From Dendrophyllia cribrosa (taxonomy: Eukaryota > Cnidaria > Anthozoa > Scleractinia > Dendrophylliidae), in contig JAJLRJ010000014.1 of assembly GCA_024195265.1 (NCBI GenBank), forward strand, positions 26,639,181 to 26,703,180: 64,000 bases of DNA, given 5' to 3'. The notes below the pieces were generated by a model, which was not told the DNA's origin, did not search any database, and saw only the letters and a list, made by a program, of their open reading frames with translations. This document shows positions 21,101-31,200 of this stretch, piece after piece. Position numbers and translations under genes: made by a program. The first letter of the stretch is position 1, and the number at the start of each line of letters is the position of its first letter.

Positions 21101-24100
21101 TGCATTGTGTGAAACAAGACTGTCTGACAACTGAATGACGTAATACACTGGGGAATTAAAAAAGTTTACATCTGAGTGATTAATTGAACGAAAATTTGCA
21201 TAACTGTCCCGTATACTATATCTCGTTCAACGCTTCGCGTATTCACGAGATAAAAATGCTATTACTACATAATGTAGAAAAAAAGGCACATCAACTCTTG
21301 CTAAAACCTTAACCACAGTAGAAAGGAAGAATCATAACTAGCTAATCACTGCAGTCAAAAGGTGTTTCTTGAGTACAAGCTAGAAGAGACAAAGAAGCGC
21401 AAAACAGCGTCATCAAACACAATTTAATCAATACAATCGACAACGACATACCGTTCGTCAGTCAATATTACACAGAGCGGTTTTCAATTGAGTATCGAAA
21501 GCAATTTCGCGATTGCTTTGGTTTTGCATTGCTACGCTTTGTGATTGGCTAAAGCGTCTCCCGCCACTTTCTCAACCAATCAGAAGTAAAACCACGCTTA
21601 CACGCGTTTTCCCGCGCTTGGCATCGGGTGCATGTATTTGCTTTGAGGTCTGATTGGTTCATTGGCAGGAATGCCTCTGTTGTGATTGGTCAGAGTAATT
21701 ACTTTGGTTTTGGTTTTACGGCAATCAACTGAAAACAGCTCTAATCATTCAACATTTCAATAATCCTTCTTTAAAACGTCATAACAAAATTTCATTAAAC
21801 GTTTGTGATATTCTAAAACAATCTACAAAATAAAAGTGAATTGCGTGACATACTATACCTTTGCTGACAGGCTTGATATGCGTGACTTTTGCATGACTTT
21901 TCACCACATGTGGGTGGGTGACATGAGCTGCCAAATACTTATTGTGTAGTTTCTTTTTGACAAGGTGTGGTGACCCTTTCGAAGTTCTATTGGGCTCTTT
22001 CTTCGTAAGTTTGTTATGTAGTGATGTATTTTGAACTTTTATGTGTTCAGATTTTCCTTTGTTTTTCTCTGTGCTCTTCGCCTCATCTTTATGTATCTCG
22101 TGTAACGACGCAACTTTATGTTGTGTTGATTTTGCATCAACCGCATCCTTGCCTTTACTGGCTACTGCCTTTTTGTTTTCTTTATTACCCCCTTTGTCGT
22201 TTTGCTCATTTTTCTTGTGTATTGCGACTTTTTCTTTCGCTTCTTCCTTAACAGAGGCACGAGTCTCGGTCATGTTTTTAGGGTGTGGCTTTGAGATGGG
22301 GTGTATTGATTTGGGCCGTATCCCGATGTTACCACTCCCTTTGTCCATTCGATCATTTTTATTCTGTATTGTGTCTTCTTCTGTCGCTTTTTTCTTGGCA
22401 GAGGTATGAGTCTCGACTCCAGTCATGTTTTTTAGGTGTGGCTTTGAGATGGGGTGTACGGAATCGTGTTGTACCTCGTTGTTACCACTTCCTTTGTCAA
22501 TTCGATCGTTTTCCTTCTGTGTTGTGACTTTTTCTTTCGCTTCCTCCCTCGCAGAGGTATGAGTCTCGACTCCGGTCATGTTTTTAAGGTGTAGCTCAAA
22601 GATGGGGTGTTCCGGTTCGAGCCGTGCCCCGATGTTACCACTCCCTGGGACAAACCTACTCGAGGAGCCAGAATCCTGGCCTGAAATTTCTTCATCATCA
22701 TCCTGTTCTGAGGTGTTTTCTTCTTGCTCCACGTCTTTGGTTTCTTTGAGTATCATTTTTGTCAAGTTCCTTGACCTGATAGCAACGTGTTCATCGTTGT
22801 GTTTTATTTTCTCTTGCTCGTCTTCTCCTTCATCACTATCATTTATTTCACCTTTGTCCACTGAAGTATCTTCGTCACCACTGTCCTCCTCCCCAGAAAC
22901 ATGCTGTCTGTTAAAAGAAAGAACTATGCTTTTCAATTTGAAATGCAATTGCAGGAAACGGCAATGAAAGAAGAACTTGTGGTTGACTGACTGACTGACT
23001 GACGGACTAAATGACTGACCAACTAAATGATGGGCTGACTGACTAACTAACCAACAAAATGACAGACTGACTGACTGACGACCTGAATGACTGTCTGACG
23101 GACTGAGTGACGAACTGACTGACTGACGGACTGACTGACAGACTGACGGACTGACAGACTGACGGACTGACGGACTGACTGACGGACTGACGGAATGACT
23201 GACGGACTGACTGACGGACTGACGGATTGACTGACGGACTGACGGACTGACTGACGGATTGACTGACGGACTGACGGACTGACGGACTGACTGACTGACG
23301 AACTGATGGACTGACGGACTGTTGAACTGACTGACGGACTAATAGACCGACTGACAAGTCACTGACTGATTGACAGACGTATTAAATGACTGACTGTCTG
23401 AACAAACCAGCGAGCGAACGAATGAAAATAATAAGCGCTTGATGACTTGTTAAACTGTTTTCGTGATAGCGTTTTAATTTCTGACTCACACAGCCGCTCT
23501 GAAAGTGTTTGGAGTCATCTGCAACTGAAGATACTCAATTTTACCTTGCAAATAGCCCTTGATCTCTGGCCTCAGCACTTCCACTTCCGCTTCCGCTTCC
23601 ACTGCTTCTGCCTACATTATCATCAGACGAGCCGGATTCATCTGCACTGGTATCAACAGCTGACTGCTGTTGATGCGGGCTCGTGTGTTTTCCACTCAAC
23701 TGGCGGATCTCATCCTTTTTATGAACAACCGATGAACCAGACCCTTTGGCGAGACTGCGTCCCAGGCTTTCGCTACCATCGTCTTCGTCATCATCCTCAT
23801 CAAAGAATCCTTCATCGCCAATGTCACCATCATCATCCTCGTCGTCATCATCAACATTGTTTATCCCAGGGGTATGATTACCTATGATACGCAGATAATC
23901 CCCGGGATCATCCATGGAGTTCTTTTCCGAGTTCCCTGGGATGTCGGAGTCTGGTGCAATATCAGCTGAAAATGAGGATATTTTGGCATTGACATGAAGT
24001 GCAGTCATTTCTCAATGGGTCAGGTTCGCTTTTGCTTAACTCCCATACGCTCTAGTGGGAGGAGATTTTCCTATACTGAAAGCTATTTTTTTTAGGGAAT

Positions 24101-25906
24101 GGAAAAAATTGTACATTGAAACACTTGAGCCGAGCTTAGAAAAACCGTATATAGAATAGTTCCTAAGAGCCTATAACCTCTGGACTTCAGTGTACAACTC
24201 CACAAGGAGTTTTTTCTGTATGGAAATCCCTGCGACTCATCGTAGACACGAACAATGTTAAAGGCCACCTGCTACAAAAAAAGCTTGCGAGAAAAAAAAT
24301 GGCCCATACATATGGGTTTATAAACGGGGAAAGTTTGAGTTCTGGTTGCTACACCTCCATGCTCAAGATTCTCAAAAGTATTATCAATATACATAAGGAC
24401 ACGTTTCAAAGTCTTAGTAAAGCCGCGCACGAGCCACAGGTGGCCGGTTTCCGTAGCATGAAGCAACTAGGAATATTGCTACTCCCCCCTGGATGGAATG
24501 CTGGTCCATTGCAGGGTTACCCCCAGCATTTTGTCGCCAGTACCCATTTATACACCTGGGTGGAGAGAGACAATGTGGAGTAAAGTTTCTTGTCCGAGGA
24601 AACAACACGACGGCCGAGACCTGGCTTGAACCACCGACCTTCAGATCTGAAGTCCAACGCACTCACCCGCCACCGCGCCTCTTAGAGGGAGGCAAGAACA
24701 AAATTGCGAGCCACGGACCCTGAGGTCTTCAGCCGTGCGCGCGCATCTAGACAGACTTGGTTGGGGATTGATTGGGGACTAAGCCTATTTGAGGTCTAGA
24801 CTCGCCACTAGACTACTACGCCTCCACAGTGCTAAAATAAAACTTACAGTCATATTCTGAATATGGCGGAACAACTTACCATTTACGTTCAAAATGGCAT
24901 AAGCGAATACAACCTAGAAGATAACAAAATGGTATCGTTATGAGGGAGGAGACTTATAAATGAAACGAGTTACGTGTAAAACCTCTGTTTTAGCCTGTGT
25001 GATCGGCGCTAGCGTTAGAAAGGGAGGGAAGGGGCGTTTTCAGTGCGCGCGCCCTAATCCACACTTCTTTCCCTTTTTATAGCGCCTGTCACGCAGGGTA
25101 TACTTATTTAGGCCGGAAGGTACTGCTCAGTACCTTTAATCACAATGGTCACACTATTGGATTTCATCCGCATACTCAAAAGTAAGAACTACCTTGTACG
25201 GCATAACAAACAGCACCACAGGAAAGTACTGCTCAATAGCTTTTATTTGAATCACGGATCACACTTTAGGGTTTCATCCACAGACTCAAAAGTTAGAACC
25301 ACCTTGTACAGCAAAATAAACAACACCAAAGGAAAGTACCGCTCAATAGCTTTCATTTGAATGACCACATTTTCATCAACAGACTCAAAAGTTAGAACCA
25401 CCTTGTCGACAGCATATTAAACAGCACCACAGGAAAGTACTGCTCAATAGCTTTCATTTGAAAGGTCACACTTTAGGATTTCATCCACAGACTCAAAAGT
25501 TAGTACCACCTTGTACAGCATAATAAACAGCACCACAGGAAAGTACTGCTCAATAGCTTTCATTTGAATGATCACACTTTAGGATTTCAGTCAACAGACT
25601 CAAAAGTTAGAACCACCTTGTACAGCATAATAAACAGCACCACGGGAAAGTACTGCTCAATAGCTTTCATTTGAATGATCACACCGTAGGATTATATCAC
25701 AGACTCAAAAGTTTAAACCACATTACGCGATCGCGTGAATTAAATAAAGCCGTTTTAACGAGGGTTCACTGGACAGGCTGTCCTACTGCTACTAACCTCC
25801 CTGGATCGGTGTGTTTAAATGGAGTGTCAAAAAACACATTAAATTAATATCAATGACTTACCATAAAGACCACAAGAAATGCAAAGCGGAATTCCAAATT
25901 TTTCAT
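17884..25906 (-). CDS. Secreted acidic MANEC + triple VWC-like domain protein (8 exons)
   Basis: Reconstructed CDS, in coding order: 25906-25862, 24913-24880, 23965-23545, 22907-21859, 20958-20659, 19716-19507, 18881-18672, 18101-17884 (stop TAG). It totals 2487 bp and 828 residues, with consistent phases (0,1,2,1,1,1,1) and GT-AG sites throughout. Exon 1 and the 34-bp exon 2 encode a signal peptide (MKNLEFRFAFLVVFMVVFAY). Next come an acidic Asp/Glu run and a Ser/Gly stretch (about 27-166), an acidic then Lys-rich region with three 51-residue repeats (about 255-405), a MANEC/MANSC-like cysteine module (about 517-616), and three 8-Cys VWC-like modules (617-686, 687-756, 757-828). The four cysteine modules are each one phase-1 exon, typical of shuffled extracellular domains. 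No TM segment follows, so it is predicted secreted. A matrix role is inference. Introns carry SINEs, MITEs and satellites. I know no named homologue. Confidence 0.88.
18230..18625. mobile_element. Degenerate copy of the GGATAAATC palindromic element
   Basis: Inside the last intron, CACTATCCAACGGACAGG, ACAAAACCAATTGTGTTATC, GATAGCGCTATTCACCTTTTG and AACAACGG match one unit plus the right end of the element at 3404-5011. A second, weaker match (TTATCCGGTGGATAAAC) is at 18551-18567. Confidence 0.7.
18672..18881 (-). CDS. Exon 7: second VWC-like module
   Basis: A 210-bp phase 1-1 exon with the same length as exon 6. Eight cysteines: ARHC, DPLC, VSC, EYC, KDC, GKCC and WVC. Acceptor TGTATTCTAG, donor GTAACT. 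Confidence 0.88.
18989..19018. repeat. Poly(G) tract
   Basis: A run of about 30 bases that is almost entirely G, within the intron between exons 6 and 7. The true length is uncertain in any assembly. Confidence 0.9.
19507..19716 (-). CDS. Exon 6: first VWC-like module
   Basis: A 210-bp phase 1-1 exon. Eight cysteines in FHCQYG, GELC, VVRCKDG, VKKCAG, DECAKP, GKCC and KWKC, a von Willebrand C-like pattern ending in the CC..W.C signature. Acceptor CGTATTTCAG, donor GTAACT. Confidence 0.88.
19735..19930. mobile_element. SINE fragment (headless) plus TATACACCC repeat
   Basis: CCGGTTTCTGTAGCATGAAGC followed by GGAGTATTACTACTCC, CCCAGGATTATGTCGCC and ACCCATTTATAC matches the body of the SINE at 24415-24682. 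The tRNA-like head is missing, and a short TATATACACCCACTA tandem follows (about 19865-19912). Confidence 0.6.
20477..20548. mobile_element. Hairpin MITE, 72 bp
   Basis: TAGCCTGTGTACAGCCGCC faces GGCGGCTGTATACAGGCTA across a short spacer, so the element is almost one hairpin. It lies in the intron between the MANEC exon and the first VWC exon. Confidence 0.8.
20659..20958 (-). CDS. Exon 5: MANEC/MANSC-like cysteine domain
   Basis: A 300-bp phase 1-1 exon (100 residues). The motif order STC, HACLQRCCSKQTCDVALLID, RCYGVACYSEDLCQ matches the MANEC (seven/eight cysteine) domain known from HAI-1, LRP11, MANSC1 and KIAA0319-type proteins, in particular the CC....CD.A......C.....C....C core. Acceptor ATGATTTCAG, donor GTATAG. 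Confidence 0.85.
21474..21743. mobile_element. MITE family A, copy 3
   Basis: AGAGCGGTTTTCAATTGAGT to AACTGAAAACAGCTCT, with GCATTGCTACGCTTTGTGAT, GTTTTCCCGCGCTTGGC and AATTACTTTGGTTTTGG inside. It sits in the intron between the repeat exon and the MANEC exon. Confidence 0.9.
21859..22907 (-). CDS. Exon 4: acidic then Lys-rich region with three 51-residue repeats
   Basis: A 1049-bp exon (phase 2 to 1; acceptor CTTTTAACAG, donor GTATAG). It begins acidic (QHVSGEEDSGDEDTSVDKGE). Three imperfect repeats of 51, 51 and 49 residues span 22193-22645, each starting GSGN and carrying HPIS/HPIF, a KNMT motif (an N-glycosylation sequon in all three) and a K/E-rich helix-like end. A Lys/His-rich region follows. 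The low-complexity, highly charged composition suits an extracellular, possibly mineral- or matrix-associated, unstructured region. That is inference. Confidence 0.85.
22985..23400. repeat. GACTGACG-type microsatellite/minisatellite
   Basis: GACTGACTGACGGACTGACG and variants run for about 400 bp within the intron between exons 3 and 4. The minus strand is open as a Ser-Val-Gln-rich frame only because of the repeat. Confidence 0.95.
23545..23965 (-). CDS. Exon 3: acidic Asp/Glu run and Ser/Gly stretch
   Basis: A 421-bp exon (phase 1 to 2; acceptor TCATTTTCAG, donor GTAAAA). It encodes the mature N-terminus (DIAPDSDIPGNSEKNS), then NNVDDDDEDDDGDIGDEGFF and DEDDDEDDG, then a Ser/Gly region (SSGSGSGSGS). 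Such acidic runs are known from calcium-binding matrix proteins; no specific family is claimed. Confidence 0.85.
24415..24682 (-). mobile_element. tRNA-derived SINE with tRNA-Leu-like head
   Basis: Read on the minus strand, it starts near 24682 with GAGGCGCGGTGGCGGGTGAG (A box) and GGTGGTTCAAGCC (B box), with a Leu-like anticodon arm GGACTTCAGATCTGAAG. The body then includes CTCCACCCAGGTGTATAAAT and GGGGGAGTAGCAATATTCC. It lies in the intron between exons 2 and 3. Confidence 0.75.
24880..24913 (-). CDS. Exon 2: 34-bp micro-exon completing the signal peptide
   Basis: Acceptor TATCTTCTAG, then codons VVFAYAILNVN and one further base (phase 1), donor GTAAGT. It joins the exon 1 h-region to the exon 3 acidic N-terminus; the split codon becomes Ala. 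The continuity of a hydrophobic signal peptide and the phases support it. Confidence 0.8.
24993..25099. mobile_element. MITE with AGCCTGYGTNNCNGGCGCTAG ends, copy 1
   Basis: TTAGCCTGTGTGATCGGCGC and TATAGCGCCTGTCACGCAGG form imperfect TIRs around GAAAGGGAGGG...CTTCTTTCCC. A relative lies at 31099-31200. Confidence 0.6.
25105..25725. repeat. ~106-bp tandem array of the TTAA-family unit (reverse orientation)
   Basis: GGAAAGTACTGCTCAATAGC recurs at 25221, 25331, 25432, 25538 and 25645 (spacing 101-110). Each unit has ATTTGAATGGTCACAC, ATCCACAGACTCAAAAGTTA and CCTTGTACAGCATAATAAAC. It is the reverse complement of the unit amplified at 29311-30975, but with an extra ~18 bp. It lies in intron 1 of the secreted-protein gene. 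Confidence 0.9.
25862..25906 (-). CDS. Exon 1: start codon and signal-peptide h-region
   Basis: ATG at 25904-25906, fifteen codons MKNLEFRFAFLVVFM, then donor GTAAGT. The ATG is the only one upstream that gives a signal peptide in phase with exon 2. Transcription start not determined. Confidence 0.8.
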
Positions 25907-26448
25907 CTTCTAAAAATGTAGAAAGCCCGAATTCGTCTATTAAAACCTCACTAACGAGTTAAAAATAAGACAAATTCGATTACATTTGAGAGAAAAATAG
26001 CAATTTCTCGCTTCTCCTTTGATCTAAAATTAAATATAATAATTCATTTGAGAAACAATACAAGCCAAAGTAATAAACCGGGTTTACTCCATGGCGCAGG
26101 CGCACCTGTTCTTAATGTCCTGTCACTGGTAATGCTGGTAGATAACAGGTGTTGTGAAAATATTTACTGAAGGGTTAACTGCGAAACGGGACACCTACAA
26201 AACAGCCAAGACTAACTTCTTGTTGTTTGGTTTCTCAAGGTTTGAAATGATCGCTAGCCGCTATCGTCGTTTTGATTTCCACTAGATCGTAACTTCCTTG
26301 AGATTCCGATTCCGCTTCTATCGTTTCAGTCGCTAGTGGGAGCCAGCCCTAACACTCGCTTAATCGTTGTGATCATATGCACGATCGATTGCAAGCCCTT
26401 TCTGCTCGTTGGTAAAGTTAAAGAAAATAAGCATACTATGTGAAAATA
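25907..26448. other. Intergenic/promoter side of the secreted-protein gene
   Basis: 540 bp upstream of the ATG on the minus strand. No TATA box or recognisable binding cluster was identified and no other gene is seen. Confidence 0.4.
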
Positions 26449-26522
26449 TGGTTCGCCGGCGAGGAATCGAACCTCGGTCTTCCGCTTACAAAGCAAACGT
26501 GATCACCAACAGAGATAGTGGG
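26449..26522 (-). tRNA. tRNA-Thr(UGU)-like pseudogene
   Basis: The minus strand reads CTGTTGGTGATCACG (D-arm-like), TTTGC-TTTGTAA-GCGGA (anticodon stem-loop with TGT), CGAGG-TTCGATT-CCTCG (perfect T-arm) and CCGGCGAACCA. The 5' acceptor strand that should pair with CCGGCGA is missing. A 3' CCA is present in the DNA, which suggests a retro-copied or SINE-type origin, not a working gene. Confidence 0.5.
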
Positions 26523-26774
26523 TGAAATAGCCAAGCTATTTACTTATTACTTCACTAAAATCACAAGGTCGCTCTAAGGCTACTTCCCAATGGAAGGAAA
26601 TCTAACAATCCCGACAGTTCTAGCTCGCGTGGCAGGCGCGCCCTTCGTGCAGGCGTCCTCGATATTGTGCCCTGCGGCTGCTAGGACAATGCCGAAATGA
26701 CATTTCGCATACCGTATTTCTATGCCGTCCTCTTTTCAGTCTATTAGTATTCTTTAGAATTTTTATCTTGTATT

Positions 26775-27710
26775 ATGCGGGCCACCTAAATCATTGGGAA
26801 TCTACATTGACCAAAATTTATCATGGTTCAAACATGTTGACGAAATTACCAAGACCATTTCTTCTGGTACACTTAAGGCTTAAAGGCTGAGGCCCTTTAC
26901 AAGTGATGACACGGCTATTCTTCTTTATAATTCAACACAATGATACACTGCCCAAATATGGTCAAAAAGTTATCGATATACGCTATGTCTACATGACGTA
27001 TATCCAACGATGGAGGTAAATTGAGAATGCAAAAATGACGGACCGGCCTCGATATTTTTTCTTCAAACTGTGCTTTGTTATCAATGTGTTGAATTATAAA
27101 ACTATTATTGCGCTCAAGCTTGCGTGATATCGCCTGGCGATATCACGCGCGCTTTCGCGCTATAATGGTTAAATATCGAGCTCTCATCGAACCGCACTTC
27201 GACTACTGCCGCCCTGTGTGGGACGGTCTTAGTATCGAATTGGCCGATAAGCTGCAAAAACTACAAAATCGCGCCATTAGGGTTATCACTGAGTCTGATT
27301 TTTATTCTATAGTGCTACTACCCTTCGCACTAGACCACTCTACCAGAAGGAAGAAAATTAAAGCGAAACTAATGTTTAAAACTGTAATCAATCAAACTCC
27401 GGAGTACCTTCAAGGCCTGTTTACGCCTTTCAGCACAGACTATGAACTTAGAGACAAAGAAAACAAATTCTGTCTGCCCAAGCCCCGTACAGATTTTTTA
27501 AAACGCAGTTTTTGCTACAGTGGGGCACTGTTGTGGAATAATCTTCCACGGAATGTCAGAGCCATTATATCTTATAAAAAGTTTAATAACGAAATCAATC
27601 GCCTTATGTCCACCTCGTACTCCCACACGGCAAACATGTAAACCAGTTTTTATCTTCTTTGTAACTGATGTCTTTACCGTGTTTAAATAAAGTTATGTAT
27701 GTATGTATTA
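26775..27710 (+). mobile_element. LINE reverse-transcriptase C-terminal end, interrupted
   Basis: Translation from about 26790 gives LGIYIDQNLSWFKHVDEITK and, after an in-frame stop, RLRPFTSDDTAILLYN. Homology resumes at 27165 with KYRALIEPHFDYCRPVWDGL, ADKLQKLQNRAIRVIT and ALLWNNLPRNV, the canonical end of a CR1/L2-type ORF2. Between (about 26931-27164) an unrelated insert has inverted ends ATTCAACACAATGAT / ATCAATGTGTTGAAT. The 3' UTR ends AAATAAAGTTATGTATGTATG. Dead copy. Confidence 0.8.
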
Positions 27711-27865
27711 AATAAGGCGAGGTGTCCAGGCGAGAGGAGGGGGCAGAGAATGATGACGTGCTAACACGCTGACAGGGCACAAGTTGCCGGACAAGGGCTT
27801 CGTCGTTTATATACCTGAAACACGAAATTGTACCCTTTTTACCTTTTGCTGTTAATTTTAAAATT

Positions 27866-27950
27866 AGGAGAGGGGAGGGGAGGGGAGGGGAGGGGAGGGG
27901 AGGGGAGGGGAGGGGAGGGGAGGGGAGATAGGGTTATAAAGGAGGGGAGG
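27866..27950. repeat. (AGGGG)n microsatellite
   Basis: About fifteen AGGGG pentamers followed by diverged GGGAGG sequence. Confidence 0.95.
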
Positions 27951-29259
27951 TTAAATGAGGATTAGGAAGGGAAGGGGTGAGAAAAGAAGAAAGAAAAGTA
28001 ACGAGAAATGAAGAGCAGAATAAGATTCCCTTTTTTAAAACATTTCTGTTGTTTTTAACACCCCCCCCCCGAAAAATATTTTAACTACAACCTATCCAAG
28101 AGTAGAAATTTTAATATACTAATATTTTCTTGATAAATATTACCCCATTAAGTACAAATGTTAAATACATTTACATCACTTATGTCTGAATGAACAAAGA
28201 AGTGAAAACTAAAAAACCCAATTTTTTTAGTTAAACATTTTACAAATTCATTAAGCTACCAATATTGCATTTTATCGCAAGGAAAGAATGATAAAGTACA
28301 AGGCAACTTACATTTCTTCTCTTCGGGTTCAGCTGGAGTAGTTTCACACGGCATTCATGTAAAGCAGGTTACTTATAGTTCCATATAGTTTACAGTAGTT
28401 TTTTAATTATGATAATTATAACGTACAATAATGTTAGCATCGTACGTTAGTTGTGGTATCTTAGTTGTACTTGTAAAAAGCCTGTTGAGTTGTCCGTATA
28501 TAAATACATGTAAAATCATTCAATTCATTTAAAACATATTTCTTGTTCTATAAGTTTACTGTGCACACCCTGGCTCCAGAGCTCTGTTCTCTAAATATCA
28601 AGGGTGAAATTATCTGCATAAACGGTTAGAAGAAGTTAATACATTACTGTGCAATAATAGGAAAAAAAACTATTGATACTGCGAAAACTGACAAAAGAGC
28701 AAAGCATGTCTAGCGCTCCTATATGTAGCCTCCTAAGCAGACCTTTTTATGGCTCGTCATGCACTCCTCCTCGTTGGGGAGGAGTGCGTGACGAGCCAAA
28801 AGAATGTGTGTAGGTATTTTTAAAATATAGTTGTAAAAAATAATGAGTAAATAAAGTATTATCTATTATTATAAAGGAGCTATCCTATCTGCTTCCAATC
28901 CAGACAGAGATGCCATGGCTATGCTCTATGCTCTGGCTGCACCAGGCATCAGAGGCAAAACTTATAAAATTAATTATAATATTATTAAGATTATTACAAT
29001 TATTTTCTCAATTAAAAATAGAATGATATGTGTGGAGAGAAAGAAACTCAGAAAAATTTTTTTCTGAGTTCCAGATGGGAACACATATCATTCTATTTTC
29101 TTAATTACTAAAAAAGATAATTAAAATTGATTATTTTCCTTACTTCTAAATTCCAATCAATGTGGCACTGACAGTTGTACCAATAATACAAACTTACTTC
29201 CTTTATCAAGTAAAATTAATTTGATGAAATCCTTGCAATTAAGTATGGCTAACTAGATA
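27951..29259. other. Intergenic with two hairpin elements
   Basis: No gene is seen. Hairpin 1 (28744-28802): ATGGCTCGTCATGCACTCCT faces AGGAGTGCGTGACGAGCC. Hairpin 2 (about 29010-29108): AATTAAAAATAGAATGATAT faces ATATCATTCTATTTTCTTAA. Both look like short MITEs. Confidence 0.6.
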
Positions 29260-31067
29260 TTAACCCTTTCACTTTCATTCCCAGTCAATTATGGATACAT
29301 GTAGTGTAGTTCTAACTTTTGAGTCTGTTGATGAAATCCTATGGTGTGACCATTCAAATGAAACCTCTTCAGCAGTACTTTTGCATGGTACCATTTGTTC
29401 TAACTTTTGAGTCTGTTGATGAAATCCTATGGTGTGACCATTCAAATGAAACATCTTCAGCAGTACTTTTGCATGGTACCATTTGTTCTAACTTTTGAGT
29501 CTGTTGATGAAATCCTATGGTGTGACCATTCAAATGAAACATCTTCAGCAGTACTTTTGCATGGTACCATTTGTTCTAACTTTTGAGTCTGTGGATGAAA
29601 TCCTATCGTGTGACCATTCAAATGAAACCTCTTCTGCAGTATTTTTGCATGGTACCATTTGTTCTAACTTTTGAGTCCGTTGATGAAATCCTATGGTGTG
29701 ACCATTCAAATGAAACCTCTTCAGCAGTACTTTTGCATGGTACCATTTGTTCTAACTTTTGAGTCCGTTGATGAAATCCTATCGTGTGACCATTCAAATG
29801 AAACCTCTTCAGCAGTACTTTTGCATGGTACCATTTGTTCTAACTTTTGAGTCCGTTGATGAAATCCTATCGTGTGACCATTCAAATGAAACCTCTTCAG
29901 CAGTACTTTTGCATGGTACCATTTGTTCTAACTTTTGAGTCCGTTGATGAAATCCTATAGTGTGACCATTCAAATGAAACCTCTTCAGCAGTACTTTTGC
30001 ATGGTACCATTTGTTCTAACTTTTGAGTCTGTTGATGAAATCCTATGGTGTGACCATTCAAATGAAACATCTTCAGCAGTACTTTTGCATGGTACCATTT
30101 GTTCTAACTTTTGAGTCTGTTGATGAAATCCTATGGTGTGACCATTCAAATGAAACCTCTTCAGCAGTACTTTTGCATGGTACCATTTGTTCTAACTTTT
30201 GAGTCTGTTGATGAAATCCTATGGTGTGACCATTCAAATGAAACATCTTCAGCAGTACTTTTGCATGGTACCATTTGTTCTAACTTTTGAGTCCGTTGAT
30301 GAAATCCTATGGTGTTGACCATTCAAATGAAACCTCTTCAGCAGTACTTTTGCATGGTACCATTTGTTCTAACTTTTGAGTCTGTTGATGAAATCCTATA
30401 GTGTGACCATTCAAATGAAACATCTTCAGCAGTACTTTTGCATGGTACCATTTGTTCTAACTTTTGAGTCTGTTGATGAAATCCTATGGTGTGACCATTC
30501 AAATGAAACATCTTCAGCAGTACTTTTGCATGGTACCATTTGTTCTAACTTTTGAGTCCGTTGATGAAATCCTATGGTGTTGACCATTCAAATGAAACCT
30601 CTTCAGCAGTACTTTTGCATGGTACCATTTGTTCTAACTTTTGAGTCTGTGGATGAAATCCTATGGCGTGACCATTCAAATGAAACCTCTTCAGCAGTAC
30701 TTTTGCATGGTACCATTTGTTCTAACTTTTGAGTCTGTTGATGAAATCCTATGGTGTGACCATTCAAATGAAACCTCTTCAGCAGTACTTTTGCATGGTA
30801 CCATTTGTTCTAACTTTTGAGTCTGTTGATGAAATCCTATGGTGTGACCATTCAAATGAAACCTCTTCAGCAGTACTTTTGCATGGTACCATTTGTTCTA
30901 ACTTTTGAGTCTGTTGATGAAATCCTATGGTGTGACCATTCAAATGAAACCTCTTCGGCAGTACTTTCCTTAAGTACTATTATTATTATTATCAATATTT
31001 TACAAAATAAGATTTAGGATTTTCCTTATATTTTGCTTTTTGACATTTTTGGGAGTGAAAGGGTTAA
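29260..31067. mobile_element. TTAA-flanked TIR element internally amplified: 19 x 88-bp repeat
   Basis: Ends: TTAACCCTTTCACTTTCATTCCCA at 29260 and TGGGAGTGAAAGGGTTAA ending 31067, i.e. TIR CCCTTTCACT flanked by TTAA. Inside, TCTAACTTTTGAGTCTGTTG recurs from 29311 to 30897 with an 88-bp period; two intervals of 89 bp each have an extra T in GGTGTTGACC. That makes 19 units ending near 30975. Single or few-copy relatives lie at about 7600-7900, 38229-38562 and 60481-60656; a reversed array is at 25105-25725. TTAA target sites are a hallmark of piggyBac-type elements; family assignment is tentative. Confidence 0.88.
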
Positions 31068-31098
31068 ACCAAGCACTATAATATTCCAATCTGGAATT

Positions 31099-31200
31099 AG
31101 CCTGCGTAGCAGGTGCCGGTTCATTTATAGGGCGCATTAGTTAGGAAGAAGTACACGAGAGGGGAACATGCACGTTCCCCTAGCGCCTGCTATGCAGGTT
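31099..31200. mobile_element. MITE with AGCCTGCGTAGCAGG ends, copy 2
   Basis: TAGCCTGCGTAGCAGGTGCC and CTAGCGCCTGCTATGCAGGT form imperfect TIRs. Relative of 24993-25099. Confidence 0.65.

Noticed and set aside
23043..23357. Ser/Val/Gln-rich open frame on the minus strand
   Set aside because: Translation of a GACTGACG microsatellite located in an intron.
26449..26522. Functional tRNA-Thr gene
   Set aside because: T-arm and anticodon arm are good, but the 5' acceptor strand is missing and a CCA is encoded; scored as a pseudogene.
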